This document shows, in pieces, positions 8,663 through 17,745 of a stretch of DNA of 64,000 nucleotides (within the stretch, counting starts at the first letter, position 1; each line of letters begins with the position of its first letter). A program made the translations under genes and the position numbers. The notes under the pieces were generated by a model. That model was given only the letters and a program-made list of their open reading frames with translations, had not been told where the DNA came from and did no database searches. The DNA is taken from the NCBI RefSeq assembly GCF_025996515.1, contig NZ_BLRH01000060.1:1054001-1118000 (forward strand). The letters run 5' to 3'. The stretch is from Rhizohabitans arisaemae (GTDB lineage: Bacteria; Actinomycetota; Actinomycetes; Streptosporangiales; Streptosporangiaceae).

Positions 8663-9538
8663 GTGGACCCCCAAACCCTTCTCGACTGGTACTCCGCGAA
8701 CGCCCGGGATCTGCCGTGGCGCCGTCCCGACGCCTCCCCTTGGGCGATCCTCGTCAGCGAGATCATGCTCCAGCAGACCCCCGTCGCCCGGGTTCTCCCC
8801 GTCTACCAGGACTGGCTGACCAGGTGGCCCACGCCCGCCGCGCTCGCCGCCGAGCCGCCCGGCGAGGCCGTACGCCACTGGGGCCGGCTCGGCTACCCCC
8901 GGCGGGCGCTCAACCTGCACGCCGGCGCCGGGCAGATCGTCGAGCGCTACGGGGGACGGGTCCCGGACACCTACCAGGAGCTTCGCACCCTCCCGGGGAT
9001 CGGGGACTACACCGCCGCGGCCGTCGCCGGTTTCGCGTACGGCCGACGCCACCCCATCCTCGACACCAACGTCCGGCGGGTTCTCGCCCGAGCCGTCACC
9101 GGGGTCGAGTACCCGGCCGTCGCCACCTCCGCCGCCGAGCGGAGGCTCGCCGAGTCGCTGCTTCCTGTGGCGGACGCACCGCGCTGGAGTGTCGCCGTCA
9201 TGGAGCTGGGCGCGTTGATCTGTACGGCTCGCGCGCCGCGATGCGACGGCTGCCCCATCGCCTCCTCCTGCACCTGGCGCCTCGCCGGGCACCCGCCGCA
9301 CCAAGGTCCGGCCCGGCGCGGCCAGACGTATGCAGGAACCGACCGCCAGTGCCGGGGCCGCCTGCTGGACGTACTCCGTACGGCCTCGGGCCCGGTCCCC
9401 AAGGCCGCCCTCGACGCCGTCTGGGACGACCCGCTGCAGCGAGAACGGGCCCTGGACGGCCTGGTCGCCGACGGCCTGGTCGAACCCCTGGACGAGGACG
9501 TCTACCGCCTTCCGGGCGTCGCGGAGGCCGGGAAGTAG
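8663..9538 (+). CDS. mutY: A/G-specific adenine glycosylase MutY
   Basis: MutY removes adenine mispaired with 8-oxoguanine. The 291-residue protein has the MLQQTPVARVLP segment and a helix-hairpin-helix (LPGIGDYTAAAV) followed by the catalytic aspartate region HPILDTNVRRVL. The iron-sulfur cluster loop has the spacing C-X6-C-X2-C-X5-C (CTARAPRCDGCPIASSC). The protein is short at the C-terminus, where the NUDIX-like 8-oxoG recognition domain is reduced to a winged-helix-like stretch of about 80 residues, as in other actinobacterial MutY proteins. The GTG at 8663 puts the start just before the first helix of the domain. Confidence 0.93.
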   Translation: MDPQTLLDWYSANARDLPWRRPDASPWAILVSEIMLQQTPVARVLPVYQDWLTRWPTPAALAAEPPGEAVRHWGRLGYPRRALNLHAGAGQIVERYGGRVPDTYQELRTLPGIGDYTAAAVAGFAYGRRHPILDTNVRRVLARAVTGVEYPAVATSAAERRLAESLLPVADAPRWSVAVMELGALICTARAPRCDGCPIASSCTWRLAGHPPHQGPARRGQTYAGTDRQCRGRLLDVLRTASGPVPKAALDAVWDDPLQRERALDGLVADGLVEPLDEDVYRLPGVAEAGK

Positions 9539-9575
9539 AGCAGCAGGTAAGGGGCTCAGGGAATATCGGGGTGAT

Positions 9576-10484
9576 CTAGGCGGCGGCCACGTTGGTGAGG
9601 CCTAGCTGGGTAAGGCGGCGGCGGGTGCCGTCCAGCTCGGTGACCAGGCCGGTGACCAGGCCGGTGACGGTACGCGGGCGGCGCGCCGCGGGCAGGTCGA
9701 GCTCCAGGTGGTGGGTGACCGGGACCTCCCCGCCGAAGAGGGTGGCGAGGGTGGTGTCGCGTTCGCACTGCTCGTCCTGGAGCGCCACCTTGATGACAGG
9801 GAGGCCGGCGGAGGCGAGCGGGCGGAGGCTCTCCCGGCCGGCACCGGCCATGTGGCGGGTGTCCAGGCAGATGCCGAGATGCGCGGGGTCGAATCCGGCG
9901 AGCTGCTTGGCGGCCTGGTCGGTCGTCTCGATCACGCAGCCCGGCTGCGGTTCGAACCCGACGCTGATCGTCCGGCCGCTAATGGTGGCGAGGCTGCGGA
10001 GCTCCTTGGCGAGCCGCTCCAGCCGGCGGGCGGCGATGTCGGCCAGCGCGGGTGGCCAGTCGCCTCGCCTGGCGAGCGGAAGCGTGGTGATCGTCCCTTG
10101 CGCGACGTCCTCGGGCAGCAGGAAGGAGAGGATCCGGGCGAGGTTGAGGGTGTAGCGGTACCGCTCCGGCTTGGCCCAGTCCAGGTCCCGCGCCCCGGGC
10201 TGACGGCTCCCGCAGCGAAGGCCGTCCAGGGTGACGACCTCGAGTCCCCGTTCGGCGAGAATCCGGCTGAGCCGGACGAGTTCGATGCGATCCATGATGA
10301 GGTGCTCGGCGACGGCGGGCGGTATCCACAGTCCGAGCCCGAGCCTCCGCACCCCGAGCTTCCTCCGTACCGGAACCGCGTAGCGGGTCAGGTGCGCGAT
10401 CAGATTCTCCAGGTCGTCGGCCGGATGGACCCCCGCGTTGTAGACGAGATGAACCAGCGTGCCGTCGTGATGACGCAAGCGCAT
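9576..10484 (-). CDS. EboE-like TIM-barrel protein (metabolite traffic family)
   Basis: The 302-residue protein begins MRLRHHDGTLVHLVYNAGVH and continues with RRLGLGLWIPP, GLEVVTLDGL, the YTLNLARILSFLLPED block and FEPQPGCVIETT / LGICLDTRHMAG. These are the hallmark segments of EboE, a TIM-barrel protein of the eboABCDEF clusters thought to move polyprenyl or other metabolites. It is about 80 residues shorter than the usual EboE because the C-terminal part is condensed, and none of the other ebo genes are nearby. A strong GGAGG site (CCGTAGGAGGCCCCGA) precedes the ATG at 10484. The function is inferred from family membership only. Confidence 0.72.
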   Translation of the reverse strand: MRLRHHDGTLVHLVYNAGVHPADDLENLIAHLTRYAVPVRRKLGVRRLGLGLWIPPAVAEHLIMDRIELVRLSRILAERGLEVVTLDGLRCGSRQPGARDLDWAKPERYRYTLNLARILSFLLPEDVAQGTITTLPLARRGDWPPALADIAARRLERLAKELRSLATISGRTISVGFEPQPGCVIETTDQAAKQLAGFDPAHLGICLDTRHMAGAGRESLRPLASAGLPVIKVALQDEQCERDTTLATLFGGEVPVTHHLELDLPAARRPRTVTGLVTGLVTELDGTRRRLTQLGLTNVAAA

Positions 10485-10882
10485 TCGGGGCCTCCTACGG
10501 CTTTGTACAAAACCCGTTGACCCGCGTCCACGACCCCCGGTCCCGGACCGGGAATCCTCACACATGTGGCGGGGTCCCCATGCAGCTGTCGGACGCCCGG
10601 TCTGCCCTCACCGCCGGTCACTCTCAGCGGCGGCTTCCGAGGGCGACGGCGTCGATGAGGCTCCAGAATGCCGGAGTGCCACTCCGTCAGACGTCCTCCG
10701 TAGAGCTGACTTCGTTCTACGCTCTACGACGGATATTACTCTACATCCCGTAGTACTACTCTTCGTCAAGTCACATGGGGATTGATATCGGGCAGCAATA
10801 CAATCGCGCCCCAGGATCCTCGCACGGGAGACGGCGCCGGACGGGGTGATCGACGATATCGCCCCGGGCACAGACCGCTGAC
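10485..10882. promoter_or_regulatory. Gene-free control region upstream of the EboE-like gene
   Basis: No gene is seen in these 400 bp. Just upstream of the EboE-like gene lie a perfect 10-bp palindrome TTTGTACAAA (10502-10511) and the 17-bp palindrome CCCGGTCCcGGACCGGG (10536-10552), both possible operator sites. The part 10690-10800 is markedly AT-richer and holds repeated TCTAC words (TACGCTCTACGACGG, TACTCTACATCC). I cannot assign a regulator. Confidence 0.35.
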
Positions 10883-10922
10883 AAAACGGAACGCGCGGGA
10901 TGCGATCATCCCGCGCGTTCCG
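10883..10922 (-). terminator. Rho-independent terminator of clpC
   Basis: A perfect 16-bp stem CGGAACGCGCGGGATG (10887-10902) pairs with its complement at 10907-10922 around a 4-nt loop. Read on the minus strand it is followed directly by TTTT, 18 bp past the clpC stop. Confidence 0.9.
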
Positions 10923-10940
10923 CCAAACCGCTGCGAAGGC

Positions 10941-13454
10941 TCAGTCCTTGTGGTTCACCGGCTCACCCTCGACCCTGGGCGGGCTGTCGGGTATGGCCTG
11001 CGGCTTGGGAACGCCGTTGAACGTGAACTTCGCCTCCTCGCCTTCGCCTTCGACACCGACGATGACGATCTGACCGGGACGGAGCTCCCCGTAAAGGATC
11101 TTCTCCGACAGCAGGTCCTCGACCTCGCGCTGGATGGTCCGGCGCAGCGGCCGGGCCCCGAGCACCGGGTCGTAGCCGCGGGAGGCGAGCAGCGCCTTGG
11201 CCTCGGGCTTGAGCTCCAGGCCCATGTCCCGATCCTTGAGCCGATCGTCCACCTTGGCGATCATCAGATCGACGATCTCGACGATCTGCTCCTCGGTGAG
11301 CTGGTGGAAGACCACGATGTCGTCGACACGGTTGAGGAACTCCGGCCGGAAGTGCTGCTTCAGCTCTTCGTGGACCTTGTTCTTCATCCGGTCGTAGTTG
11401 CTCTCCACATCGTGGGACTTCGCGAACCCGACCCCCTGACCCTTGGAGATGTCCCGGGTGCCGAGGTTGGTCGTCATGATGATGACGGTGTTCTTGAAGT
11501 CCACCACCCGACCCTGGGCGTCGGTGAGCCGACCGTCCTCCAGGATCTGCAGCAGCGAGTTGAAGATGTCCGGGTGGGCCTTCTCGATCTCGTCGAAGAG
11601 GACCACGGAGAACGGCTTGCGCCGCACCTTCTCGGTGAGCTGGCCGCCCTCCTCATACCCGACGTAGCCGGGCGGGGAACCGAACAGCCGTGAGACGGTG
11701 TGCTTCTCCATGAACTCGGACATGTCCAGCTGAATCAGCGTGTCCTCGTCGCCGAAGAGGAACTCGGCCAGGGCCTTGGAGAGCTCGGTCTTACCGACAC
11801 CGGACGGGCCGGCGAAGATGAACGAACCACCGGGCCGCCTGGGGTCCTTCAGACCGGCGCGGGTACGCCGGATCGAGCGGGAGAGCCCCTTGATGGCGTC
11901 GTTCTGGCCGATGACCCGCTTGTGCAGCTCATCTTCCATCCGCAGCAGTCGCTGCGACTCCTCCTCGGTGAGCTTGAAGACCGGGATGCCGGTGGCGGTG
12001 GCCAGAACCTCGGCGATGAGGTCCTCGGTCACCTCCGCCACGACGTCCATGTCGCCGGCCTTCCACTCCTTCTCCCGCTGCGCCTTCTTGGCCAGAAGCT
12101 GCTTCTCCTGGTCGCGGAGGCCCGCGGCGAGCTCGAAGTTCTGGGCGTCGATCGCGGATTCCTTCTCCCTGCGGACATTCGCGATCTTCTCGTCGTACTC
12201 CCGCAGGTCCGGCGGCGCGGTCATCCGGCGGATGCGCATCCGCGAACCGGCCTCGTCGATGAGGTCGATCGCCTTGTCCGGCAGGAAGCGGTCGCTGATG
12301 TACCGATCCGCCAGCTGGGCGGCGGCGACCAGCGCCCCGTCGGTGATGGACACCCGGTGGTGCGCCTCGTAGCGGTCGCGCAGACCCTTGAGGATCTCGA
12401 TCGTGTGCGACAGCGACGGCTCCGCCACCTGGATCGGCTGGAAGCGCCGCTCCAGGGCCGCATCCTTCTCCAGGTGCTTGCGGTACTCGTCCAGGGTGGT
12501 CGCGCCGATCGTCTGCAACTCGCCTCTGGCCAGCATCGGCTTGAGGATCGAGGCGGCGTCGATCGCGCCCTCGGCGGCGCCGGCGCCGACGAGCGTGTGC
12601 AGCTCGTCGATGAACAGGATGATGTCGCCTCGGGTGCGGATCTCCTTGAGGACCTTCTTCAACCGCTCTTCGAAGTCGCCTCGGTAGCGGGAGCCCGCCA
12701 CCAGGGCCCCGAGGTCGAGCGTGTAGAGATGCTTGTCCTTGAGGGTCTCGGGCACCTCGCCCTTGACGATCTTCTGGGAGAGGCCCTCGACGACGGCCGT
12801 CTTGCCGACGCCGGGCTCGCCCACGAGTACGGGGTTGTTCTTGGTCCTTCGCGACAGGACCTGCATGACCCGCTCGATCTCTTTCTCACGGCCGATGACC
12901 GGGTCGAGCTTGCCCTCACGGGCGGCCTGAGTGAGATTTCGGCCGAACTGGTCGAGCACGAGAGACGTGGAGGGCGCAGACTCCTGAGGGCCCCCCGCCG
13001 CGGCGGGTTCCTTGCCCTGGTAGCCGTGGAGCAGCTGGATGACCTGCTGCCGCACCCGGTTCAAATCGGCGCCAAGCTTTACCAAAACCTGGGCCGCGAC
13101 GCCCTCGCCCTCTCTGATCAGCCCGAGCAGGATGTGCTCGGTGCCGATGTAGTTGTGGCCGAGCTGGAGTGCCTCACGCAAGGAGAGCTCAAGGACCTTC
13201 TTGGCCCGCGGGGTGAACGGGATGTGCCCCGACGGCGCGGACTGCCCTTGACCAATGATCTCCTCGACCTGCTGGCGCACGCCTTCGAGGCTGATGCCGA
13301 GACTCTCGAGAGCCTTGGCAGCAACGCCTTCACCCTCATGGATCAGACCCAGGAGGATGTGCTCGGTGCCAATGTAGTTGTGGTTGAGCATCCGGGCCTC
13401 TTCTTGAGCCAGGACGACAACCCGCCGCGCACGGTCGGTGAACCTCTCGAACAT
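10941..13454 (-). CDS. clpC: ATP-dependent Clp protease ATPase subunit ClpC
   Basis: ClpC unfolds substrates and feeds them to ClpP1P2. The 837-residue protein has every expected domain. Two N-terminal Clp_N repeats begin [20 protein letters not shown]. The first AAA module has Walker [19 protein letters not shown]-type middle domain follows, and the second AAA module has [14 protein letters not shown] with an [10 protein letters not shown] Walker B. The VGF tripeptide (GVGFAK) contacts ClpP. The ATG at 13454 has a GAGGAG site and the standard N-terminus; longer readings have no family support. It is read toward a strong terminator and is preceded by a 380-bp control region shared with the lsr2 side. 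Confidence 0.97.
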   Translation of the reverse strand: MFERFTDRARRVVVLAQEEARMLNHNYIGTEHILLGLIHEGEGVAAKALESLGISLEGVRQQVEEIIGQGQSAPSGHIPFTPRAKKVLELSLREALQLGHNYIGTEHILLGLIREGEGVAAQVLVKLGADLNRVRQQVIQLLHGYQGKEPAAAGGPQESAPSTSLVLDQFGRNLTQAAREGKLDPVIGREKEIERVMQVLSRRTKNNPVLVGEPGVGKTAVVEGLSQKIVKGEVPETLKDKHLYTLDLGALVAGSRYRGDFEERLKKVLKEIRTRGDIILFIDELHTLVGAGAAEGAIDAASILKPMLARGELQTIGATTLDEYRKHLEKDAALERRFQPIQVAEPSLSHTIEILKGLRDRYEAHHRVSITDGALVAAAQLADRYISDRFLPDKAIDLIDEAGSRMRIRRMTAPPDLREYDEKIANVRREKESAIDAQNFELAAGLRDQEKQLLAKKAQREKEWKAGDMDVVAEVTEDLIAEVLATATGIPVFKLTEEESQRLLRMEDELHKRVIGQNDAIKGLSRSIRRTRAGLKDPRRPGGSFIFAGPSGVGKTELSKALAEFLFGDEDTLIQLDMSEFMEKHTVSRLFGSPPGYVGYEEGGQLTEKVRRKPFSVVLFDEIEKAHPDIFNSLLQILEDGRLTDAQGRVVDFKNTVIIMTTNLGTRDISKGQGVGFAKSHDVESNYDRMKNKVHEELKQHFRPEFLNRVDDIVVFHQLTEEQIVEIVDLMIAKVDDRLKDRDMGLELKPEAKALLASRGYDPVLGARPLRRTIQREVEDLLSEKILYGELRPGQIVIVGVEGEGEEAKFTFNGVPKPQAIPDSPPRVEGEPVNHKD

Positions 13455-13834
13455 CTCGTCGCTCCTCACAGAGCGGTCAGGCAGGTCCGGAAGGTCCGGT
13501 CCTGTCGTTCCGCATGGTAGCCCGGCATTCAAGGGCCTCATGCTTTACGACATCTTGTCTAGCCGACGCCGACTCGCTCCATGCATGAGACGTTCCCAGA
13601 GTGCAGGGCGTTCACCCACCATCCAACTACTGTTGGGGGGATAGGTGTTCCCGCTACGCCGCAAGCGAACGCGGATCTCCGCCGAAACGGGCCGTCCCAG
13701 ACGCCAAATGATCTTGCAGAAGACTCCCACGCACGCCTGCGGGGAACTCCTGTAAGATCATTTGACAAGCGGGAAGCGGAACTCCCCTCAACACGCGTTT
13801 AGTTGTACGGCGCCCGGGCGAGGCGCCGGAATTG
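13455..13834. promoter_or_regulatory. clpC upstream region with long inverted repeat
   Basis: This 380-bp stretch has no gene. CAAATGATCTTGCAG (13705-13719) and CTGTAAGATCATTTG (13750-13764) form a 15-bp inverted repeat with one mismatch around a 30-bp loop, midway between clpC and lsr2. A ClgR-like half-palindrome (GTTCCCGCT ... AGCGAAC, 13647-13670) lies 200 bp before clpC; ClgR is the usual activator of clpC in actinobacteria, but the match is only partial. A 7-bp hairpin at 13808-13828 (CGGCGCC/GGCGCCG) follows the lsr2 stop and may end its transcript. Confidence 0.4.
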
Positions 13835-14155
13835 TCAGTGCGCGGCGTTGTAAAGGTCAACGATCCGCTGGGCAATACGGCCGCGCTCGCTGACCTGCTG
13901 CCCCTGCTCCTTCGCCCATTCCCGGATCTTCGCAGTCTCATCACGAGACATGCCACGCGACGGCTTCAGCGCCCGGCGGGTGCCACCCCCGACTTTGCGA
14001 CCCTTTTCGATGAAGGGCGTGAGGGCGTTGCGCAACTTCGACGCATTGCCCTCGTTGAGGTCGATCTCATAGGTGACTCCGTCGAGAGCGAAGTAAACCG
14101 TCTCGGCCCCCGAGGTTTGGTCGAGGTCATCGACAACGACCGTCTTCTTCGCCAT
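13835..14155 (-). CDS. lsr2: Nucleoid-associated silencer Lsr2
   Basis: Lsr2 is the actinobacterial H-NS analogue that binds AT-rich, often horizontally acquired, DNA and silences it. The 106-residue product has the N-terminal dimerisation strand region (MAKKTVVVDDLDQTSG... VTYEIDLNEGNASKLRNAL), a Gly/Arg linker and a C-terminal DNA-binding domain. That domain carries the minor-groove-binding RGR tripeptide in SERGRIAQRIVDLY. The start at 14155 is fixed by the conserved MAKK N-terminus. A promoter-like pair is seen at 14200-14228. Confidence 0.96.
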   Translation of the reverse strand: MAKKTVVVDDLDQTSGAETVYFALDGVTYEIDLNEGNASKLRNALTPFIEKGRKVGGGTRRALKPSRGMSRDETAKIREWAKEQGQQVSERGRIAQRIVDLYNAAH

Positions 14156-14199
14156 GTGAACAGACCCTTCGAACCAGCAATGATTGATTTGACGTCCAA

Positions 14200-14228
14200 A
14201 AGATATACCCGCGGACCCGCAATGACAA
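14200..14228 (-). promoter_or_regulatory. Putative lsr2 promoter
   Basis: On the minus strand TTGTCA (plus 14223-14228) and TATCTT (plus 14200-14205) are separated by exactly 17 bp, ending about 45 bp before the lsr2 ATG. This is a fair match to a primary sigma factor promoter in an unusually AT-rich patch. Confidence 0.45.
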
Positions 14229-14272
14229 TTCGACGGGCGAAACCGTTTCCCAGCAACGTGTTTTGAAGGGAA

Positions 14273-14419
14273 TCAGTCGGCGGACTTGCCGCCCACCGGG
14301 ACGTCCTCGTCCTTGTCATTGTCTCGGGCGACCGCCTCCGAACGCACGAGCTTGACGACACCGTAGATGAACGCCCCGCCAACAAGCAGAGGAGGCGCGA
14401 GTGCTGCCAATACTTCCAT
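14273..14419 (-). CDS. Small membrane peptide upstream of lsr2 (48 aa)
   Basis: The frame from ATG 14419 to TGA 14273 encodes 48 residues: one hydrophobic segment (VLAALAPPLLVGGAFIYGVV) followed by a charged tail (ARDNDKDEDVPVGGKSAD). A strong GGAGG site (GACAGGAGGGCGTTTG) precedes the start with good spacing, and codon use is normal for the genome. It is probably a single-pass inner-membrane peptide with its charged tail in the cytoplasm. The function is unknown. It reads in the same direction as lsr2, 118 bp upstream, but lsr2 appears to have its own promoter in between. Confidence 0.7.
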   Translation of the reverse strand: MEVLAALAPPLLVGGAFIYGVVKLVRSEAVARDNDKDEDVPVGGKSAD

Positions 14420-15164
14420 CAAACGCCCTCCTGTCGGCGGCGGATGCCATTCACGTCACCTGCGACAATTGTCACATAGGGCCCATGCCGTCTCCCATGG
14501 GGCCCTCCCCGGTTCCCGGGCCCGAAATCCAGGGCCGACTCCCCGACCCTAGCGCCTGATCAGCGCAAGCGTGCACGTGAGATGGTACAAACCGGGAAGG
14601 ATCTTCTGCCAAGCGGCCTTACCCGATCCCCTCGCGACGAATTCCGACGCCAACACTGGCATGGTTTTTCCGTCCATGCTTAGGGTTTGCCGGATCAGGC
14701 GAACATCACTTCGCCTTCTGACGAGGGAGGCGACTTCCGGATGAGTGATCCGGTCATCTTGACAGATGACCGGGCCCACCCGATCCTCTTCCCAGGATCG
14801 GCCGATCCACACCGGAACTCTCAGAACCATAGATGCCGTCGAGGTTTCCAGCGATGCGGTCGCGACTAGCGCGGAGCCTTACGAATCCCGGCTGACTCTC
14901 CCTGGACCGATCCCAGCTTCGCCTTGTCAGAAGAAGGTGTGGGAAAACCGGCCGTGCGAACACCACGGGACAAACAATGATCCACCTCAGAAGGGACCCG
15001 TCCAGCATTCAGGACACCCGTTCTCAAGGTAGTTCCGGGATCCCTCTCGGTACACGACACCCGATGGCACGGTCCGACCACCCACTCTACGACCGCGCGT
15101 TCCGCACAGGAGCTCCCAGGGTGGAAAAGACTCTTAGCCTGCCCTGTGTATGTGTACAAATGCT
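14420..15164. other. Gene-poor, lower-GC intergenic stretch
   Basis: About 745 bp with noticeably lower GC than its neighbours and no convincing gene. A perfect palindrome GACAATTGTC (14464-14473) sits in the leader of the 48-aa peptide gene. A 93-codon minus-strand frame (14549-14830) lacks a ribosome site and has codon use unlike the genome. No tRNA or known RNA could be recognised. Lower GC makes it a plausible Lsr2 binding region, which is inference. Confidence 0.4.
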
Positions 15165-15197
15165 GAGGCGGGGATCCCCCATCGGGATCCCCGCCTC
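15165..15197 (-). terminator. Terminator after the RDD gene
   Basis: A perfect 14-bp stem GAGGCGGGGATCCC (15165-15178) pairs with GGGATCCCCGCCTC (15184-15197) around 5 nt, 16 bp past the RDD stop. T-rich sequence lies on both sides (AGCATTTGT on the minus strand, TTATATTTTT on the plus strand), so it could work in both directions. Confidence 0.8.
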
Positions 15198-15212
15198 CGG
15201 TTATATTTTTCC

Positions 15213-16580
15213 TTACTGGACCTTCACCACCACTGTGCCCGCGTACTTGTCGTGCAGACAGCGCTGAAGCGGCTTGTCCACGAAGAGCCAGACCCCGTTG
15301 ACGGCCATGCCGACGGCGGTGAGCAACGAACCGACGATGGGAATCCAATAGCCGGCATAAGGCGATATGAAGGCACCTGCCCGCTTCATCGCCGTGGTCT
15401 GGTCCAGGCCACCCGGGTGCAGGTGCCCGCCGATGTTCACCACCTTGATGCCCATGACAATCTTGCCGAGGGTCTGCCCGCGGAGTTTGAGCATCAAGAA
15501 CTCGTAGCCGAAGTAGAGCGCGATGACCAGAAGCGTGATCACAATGCCCGCGAGCAGGGCGCCGCTGGCCGGGATGAGAGCCCCCGTGCGAGTGTCGAAG
15601 GAAGCCGCGGTCACCAGGAAGACCGAGATCACCGCTGTGATCAATGAGGTGACCACCCCGAGGATGAGTCCGTCGATGATCCGGGCGACCAGGCGCTGCC
15701 ACCACTCGGCGAGCGGTGCCGGGGCCCCCGGGGGTATCGTCGCGGCCGCATATCCGTAACCCGGCTGCGCGTAGCCCTGTCCGTACTGGGCCGCCGGCTG
15801 CGCGCCGTACCCCTGCTGCCCGTACTCGCCCGACGAGTAGCCGCTCTGCGCCGGCTGGCCGTAGGACTGCTGCTGCTGGCCGTATCCGGCCTGACCGTAG
15901 GAGTCGGTCCCGGAGCCGTACGCCGCCTGCTGCGGCTGCCCGTAACCGGGCTGGCCGTAGGAGTCGGTACCCGCCGACTGGCCGTAACCCTGCTGCCCGG
16001 CCTGGCCGTAGGACTGCTGACCTGACTGGCCGTAGGCGGGCTGGCCGGACTGGCCGTACCCGGCCTGCTGGCCGTAGGACTGCTGAGGCGGCGAACCGTA
16101 CCCGCCCTGCTGGCCGTAGGACTGCTGACCGTAGGACTGCCCGCCGTACCCCTGGCCGCCCTGTCCCGCCTGCCCGTACCCGGCCTGCTGGCCGTAGCCC
16201 TGCTGACCGTAGGAGTCGGTACCGCCCGACTGGCCGTAGGCGGGCTGGCCGGACTGGCCGTACCCGGCCTGCTGGCCGTAGGACTGCTGAGGCGGCGAAC
16301 CGTACCCGCCCTGCTGACCGTACGCCTGGGTCTGGTCGTAGGACTGCTGAGGCTGGGAGCCGTAGCCCTGGCCCCCCTGGCCGTACCCACCCTGCTGGCC
16401 GTGCCCCTGAGCGAATTCGCCGGGCCGGATCGCGCGAGTCTCGCCGAAGTCCATCCCGCCGGAGTCGGTCCCGCCCGCAGGCGTCTCAGCGCGTTGCTGA
16501 CCGTATCCCGACGCCCCATAGGGTGAATTCCGATCACCCTCGGACTCGTGCGACGGATACGGTGGCTGTCCGGTGCTCAC
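15213..16580 (-). CDS. RDD-family membrane protein with long Gly/Gln/Tyr repeat domain
   Basis: The first 270 or so residues are low-complexity repeats built from YGQQ, GYGQ and SYGQ units (for example [20 protein letters not shown]), resembling prion-like or adhesive repeats. The C-terminal 170 residues are an RDD domain with about three membrane segments, beginning [20 protein letters not shown] and ending [23 protein letters not shown] proteins are membrane proteins of mostly unknown role, some acting as ion antiporters. The GTG at 16580 is preferred because GAGG lies 7 bp before it, whereas the GTG at 16604 has none. Such Gln/Gly/Tyr heads are common in actinobacterial RDD proteins, but this one is long. 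Confidence 0.88.
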   Translation of the reverse strand: MSTGQPPYPSHESEGDRNSPYGASGYGQQRAETPAGGTDSGGMDFGETRAIRPGEFAQGHGQQGGYGQGGQGYGSQPQQSYDQTQAYGQQGGYGSPPQQSYGQQAGYGQSGQPAYGQSGGTDSYGQQGYGQQAGYGQAGQGGQGYGGQSYGQQSYGQQGGYGSPPQQSYGQQAGYGQSGQPAYGQSGQQSYGQAGQQGYGQSAGTDSYGQPGYGQPQQAAYGSGTDSYGQAGYGQQQQSYGQPAQSGYSSGEYGQQGYGAQPAAQYGQGYAQPGYGYAAATIPPGAPAPLAEWWQRLVARIIDGLILGVVTSLITAVISVFLVTAASFDTRTGALIPASGALLAGIVITLLVIALYFGYEFLMLKLRGQTLGKIVMGIKVVNIGGHLHPGGLDQTTAMKRAGAFISPYAGYWIPIVGSLLTAVGMAVNGVWLFVDKPLQRCLHDKYAGTVVVKVQ

Positions 16581-16664
16581 CGTTTTACCTCGATTCGGAT
16601 CCACTTGATGCTGTCAACGTAGCGATCCCACGCCGCCTACGTCACGTATCCCAACCGCCCAGGC

Positions 16665-17216
16665 TCAGGAGCGCGCGTTCAAGTGCAACAGCATGCGCGT
16701 GTTTCCCAAGGTGTTGGGTTTCACCCGCTCCAGATCCAGGAACTCGGCCACGCCCTCGTCGTACGACCTGAGTAACTCCGCGTACACCTCGGACGACACC
16801 GGGGCGCCCTGAATCGGAACGAACCCATGACGGGCGAAGAACTCCACCTCGAAGGTGAGCACGAACACTCGGTCCAGTTCAAGGGTTTGTGCCGTATCGA
16901 GCAGCGCCGTGACGATCCTGTGGCCTATCCCCATCCCACGACAGGACGGGTCCACGGCGACCGTGCGTATCTCCGCGAGATCTTCCCACATCACGTGCAG
17001 CGCGCCGCAGCCGACCACAACCCCGTCGAAGACGCGTTCGGCGACCCAGAACTCCTGCACGTCCTCATAAAGGGCGACCATGGTCTTCTCAAGCATGCGC
17101 GGCCCGGGACCCGAGTGCATTTCGACGAGCTTGCCGATCGCGCGGATGTCGGGTGTCCGGGCACGCCGGACCCTGACCTCCTGCCCTACCTCCACGGCCA
17201 CACCCACCTGCTCCAT
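16665..17216 (-). CDS. argA: Amino-acid N-acetyltransferase (N-acetylglutamate synthase)
   Basis: The 183-residue GNAT protein matches the short actinobacterial ArgA type, the single-domain enzyme that makes N-acetylglutamate for arginine synthesis. Characteristic segments are VRRARTPDIRAIGKLVE, LYEDVQEFWVAE, GCGALHVMWEDLAEIRTVAVDP, the acetyl-CoA loop RGMGIGHRIV, and VFVLTFEVEFFARHGF. The C-terminal FLDLERVKPNTLGNTRMLL block is diagnostic for this subgroup. Start choice between ATG 17216 and an internal GTG is uncertain because the ribosome site is weak. It is divergent from the riboswitch-controlled NlpC/P60 gene. Confidence 0.9.
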   Translation of the reverse strand: MEQVGVAVEVGQEVRVRRARTPDIRAIGKLVEMHSGPGPRMLEKTMVALYEDVQEFWVAERVFDGVVVGCGALHVMWEDLAEIRTVAVDPSCRGMGIGHRIVTALLDTAQTLELDRVFVLTFEVEFFARHGFVPIQGAPVSSEVYAELLRSYDEGVAEFLDLERVKPNTLGNTRMLLHLNARS

Positions 17217-17496
17217 GAAGCGCCAGGGTAGTGGCACCGCAGGCGCTCGTTCACCTCTGAAAGCGCAATATCGGTCAGCCGCTATCCGGGGACTCACTCC
17301 TGATTGATAACGATCCGCACTGTTCTCGGCGCGCTGGGTAATGGTGTCGGCGAACAGGGCTCTTCTGGGGTTTTTGCCTGGGGAAAAGGTCCGTCGTTGT
17401 CACGTTGTCGCTGAACAGGGCCGGTTTAACCAAGATCCAATGTAATCTGACCGTGATTGAGAAGTTGTGAATCCTCTACCAATTTTTGGTTTTCGG
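17217..17496. other. Gene-free divergent control region
   Basis: This stretch between argA and the riboswitch holds a direct repeat, GTGTCGGCGAACAGGGC (17344-17360) and TTGTCGCTGAACAGGGC (17405-17421), 61 bp apart, which could be a protein-binding site. The sequence is AT-richer around 17380-17500. Confidence 0.35.
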
Positions 17497-17526
17497 TTGA
17501 GCGTCAACAAGAACGTGCACTAGTGT
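17497..17526 (+). promoter_or_regulatory. Putative promoter of the riboswitch-NlpC transcript
   Basis: TTGAGC (17497-17502) and TAGTGT (17521-17526) are 18 bp apart, placing a start of transcription near 17533, about 40 bp before the riboswitch core. Confidence 0.4.
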
Positions 17527-17569
17527 CCAGCCCAAATGTCGGCCCCCGCGGCACCTCCGGCGGTGGGCT

Positions 17570-17731
17570 GAACCGCTGTATCCTCTCGCGTTCCGCGTTC
17601 GGAGTGTGTGGGGAGCCGGGACCCACCGCGGGCGCCCGGGGACCTCCCCGCGCGCCGTACTCAGGCGGGATGAACCCGAACGGCAGGGCCCCTCCCGGCC
17701 CGAGCCCGTCGGTGAATCCGGTAAGCGGCCG
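17570..17731 (+). promoter_or_regulatory. c-di-AMP riboswitch (ydaO/yuaA type)
   Basis: The leader of the NlpC/P60 gene carries the conserved blocks of the ydaO class in order: GGGGAGCCGGGACCCA (17610-17625), GGCGGGATGAACCCG (17664-17678), and a 3' segment AGCCCGTCGGTGAATCCGGT then AAGCGGCC (17703-17730). The class binds c-di-AMP. In Streptomyces it controls resuscitation-promoting-factor and NlpC/P60 cell-wall hydrolase genes, usually turning them off when ligand is high. The location (riboswitch, short spacer, GAGAGGAG site, TTG start) fits. Exact 5' and 3' limits are estimated. Confidence 0.78.
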
Positions 17732-17745
17732 ACGAGAGGAGCCGT

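Noticed and set aside
11700-13520. 606-codon plus-strand frame opposite clpC
   Set aside because: It is the antisense of a clearly conserved ClpC gene; the high GC content keeps opposite frames open. No ribosome site or family motif.
14549-14830. 93-codon minus-strand frame in the gene-poor stretch
   Set aside because: Third-position GC is far below the genome's genes, no ribosome site is visible, and the translated sequence shows no known fold.
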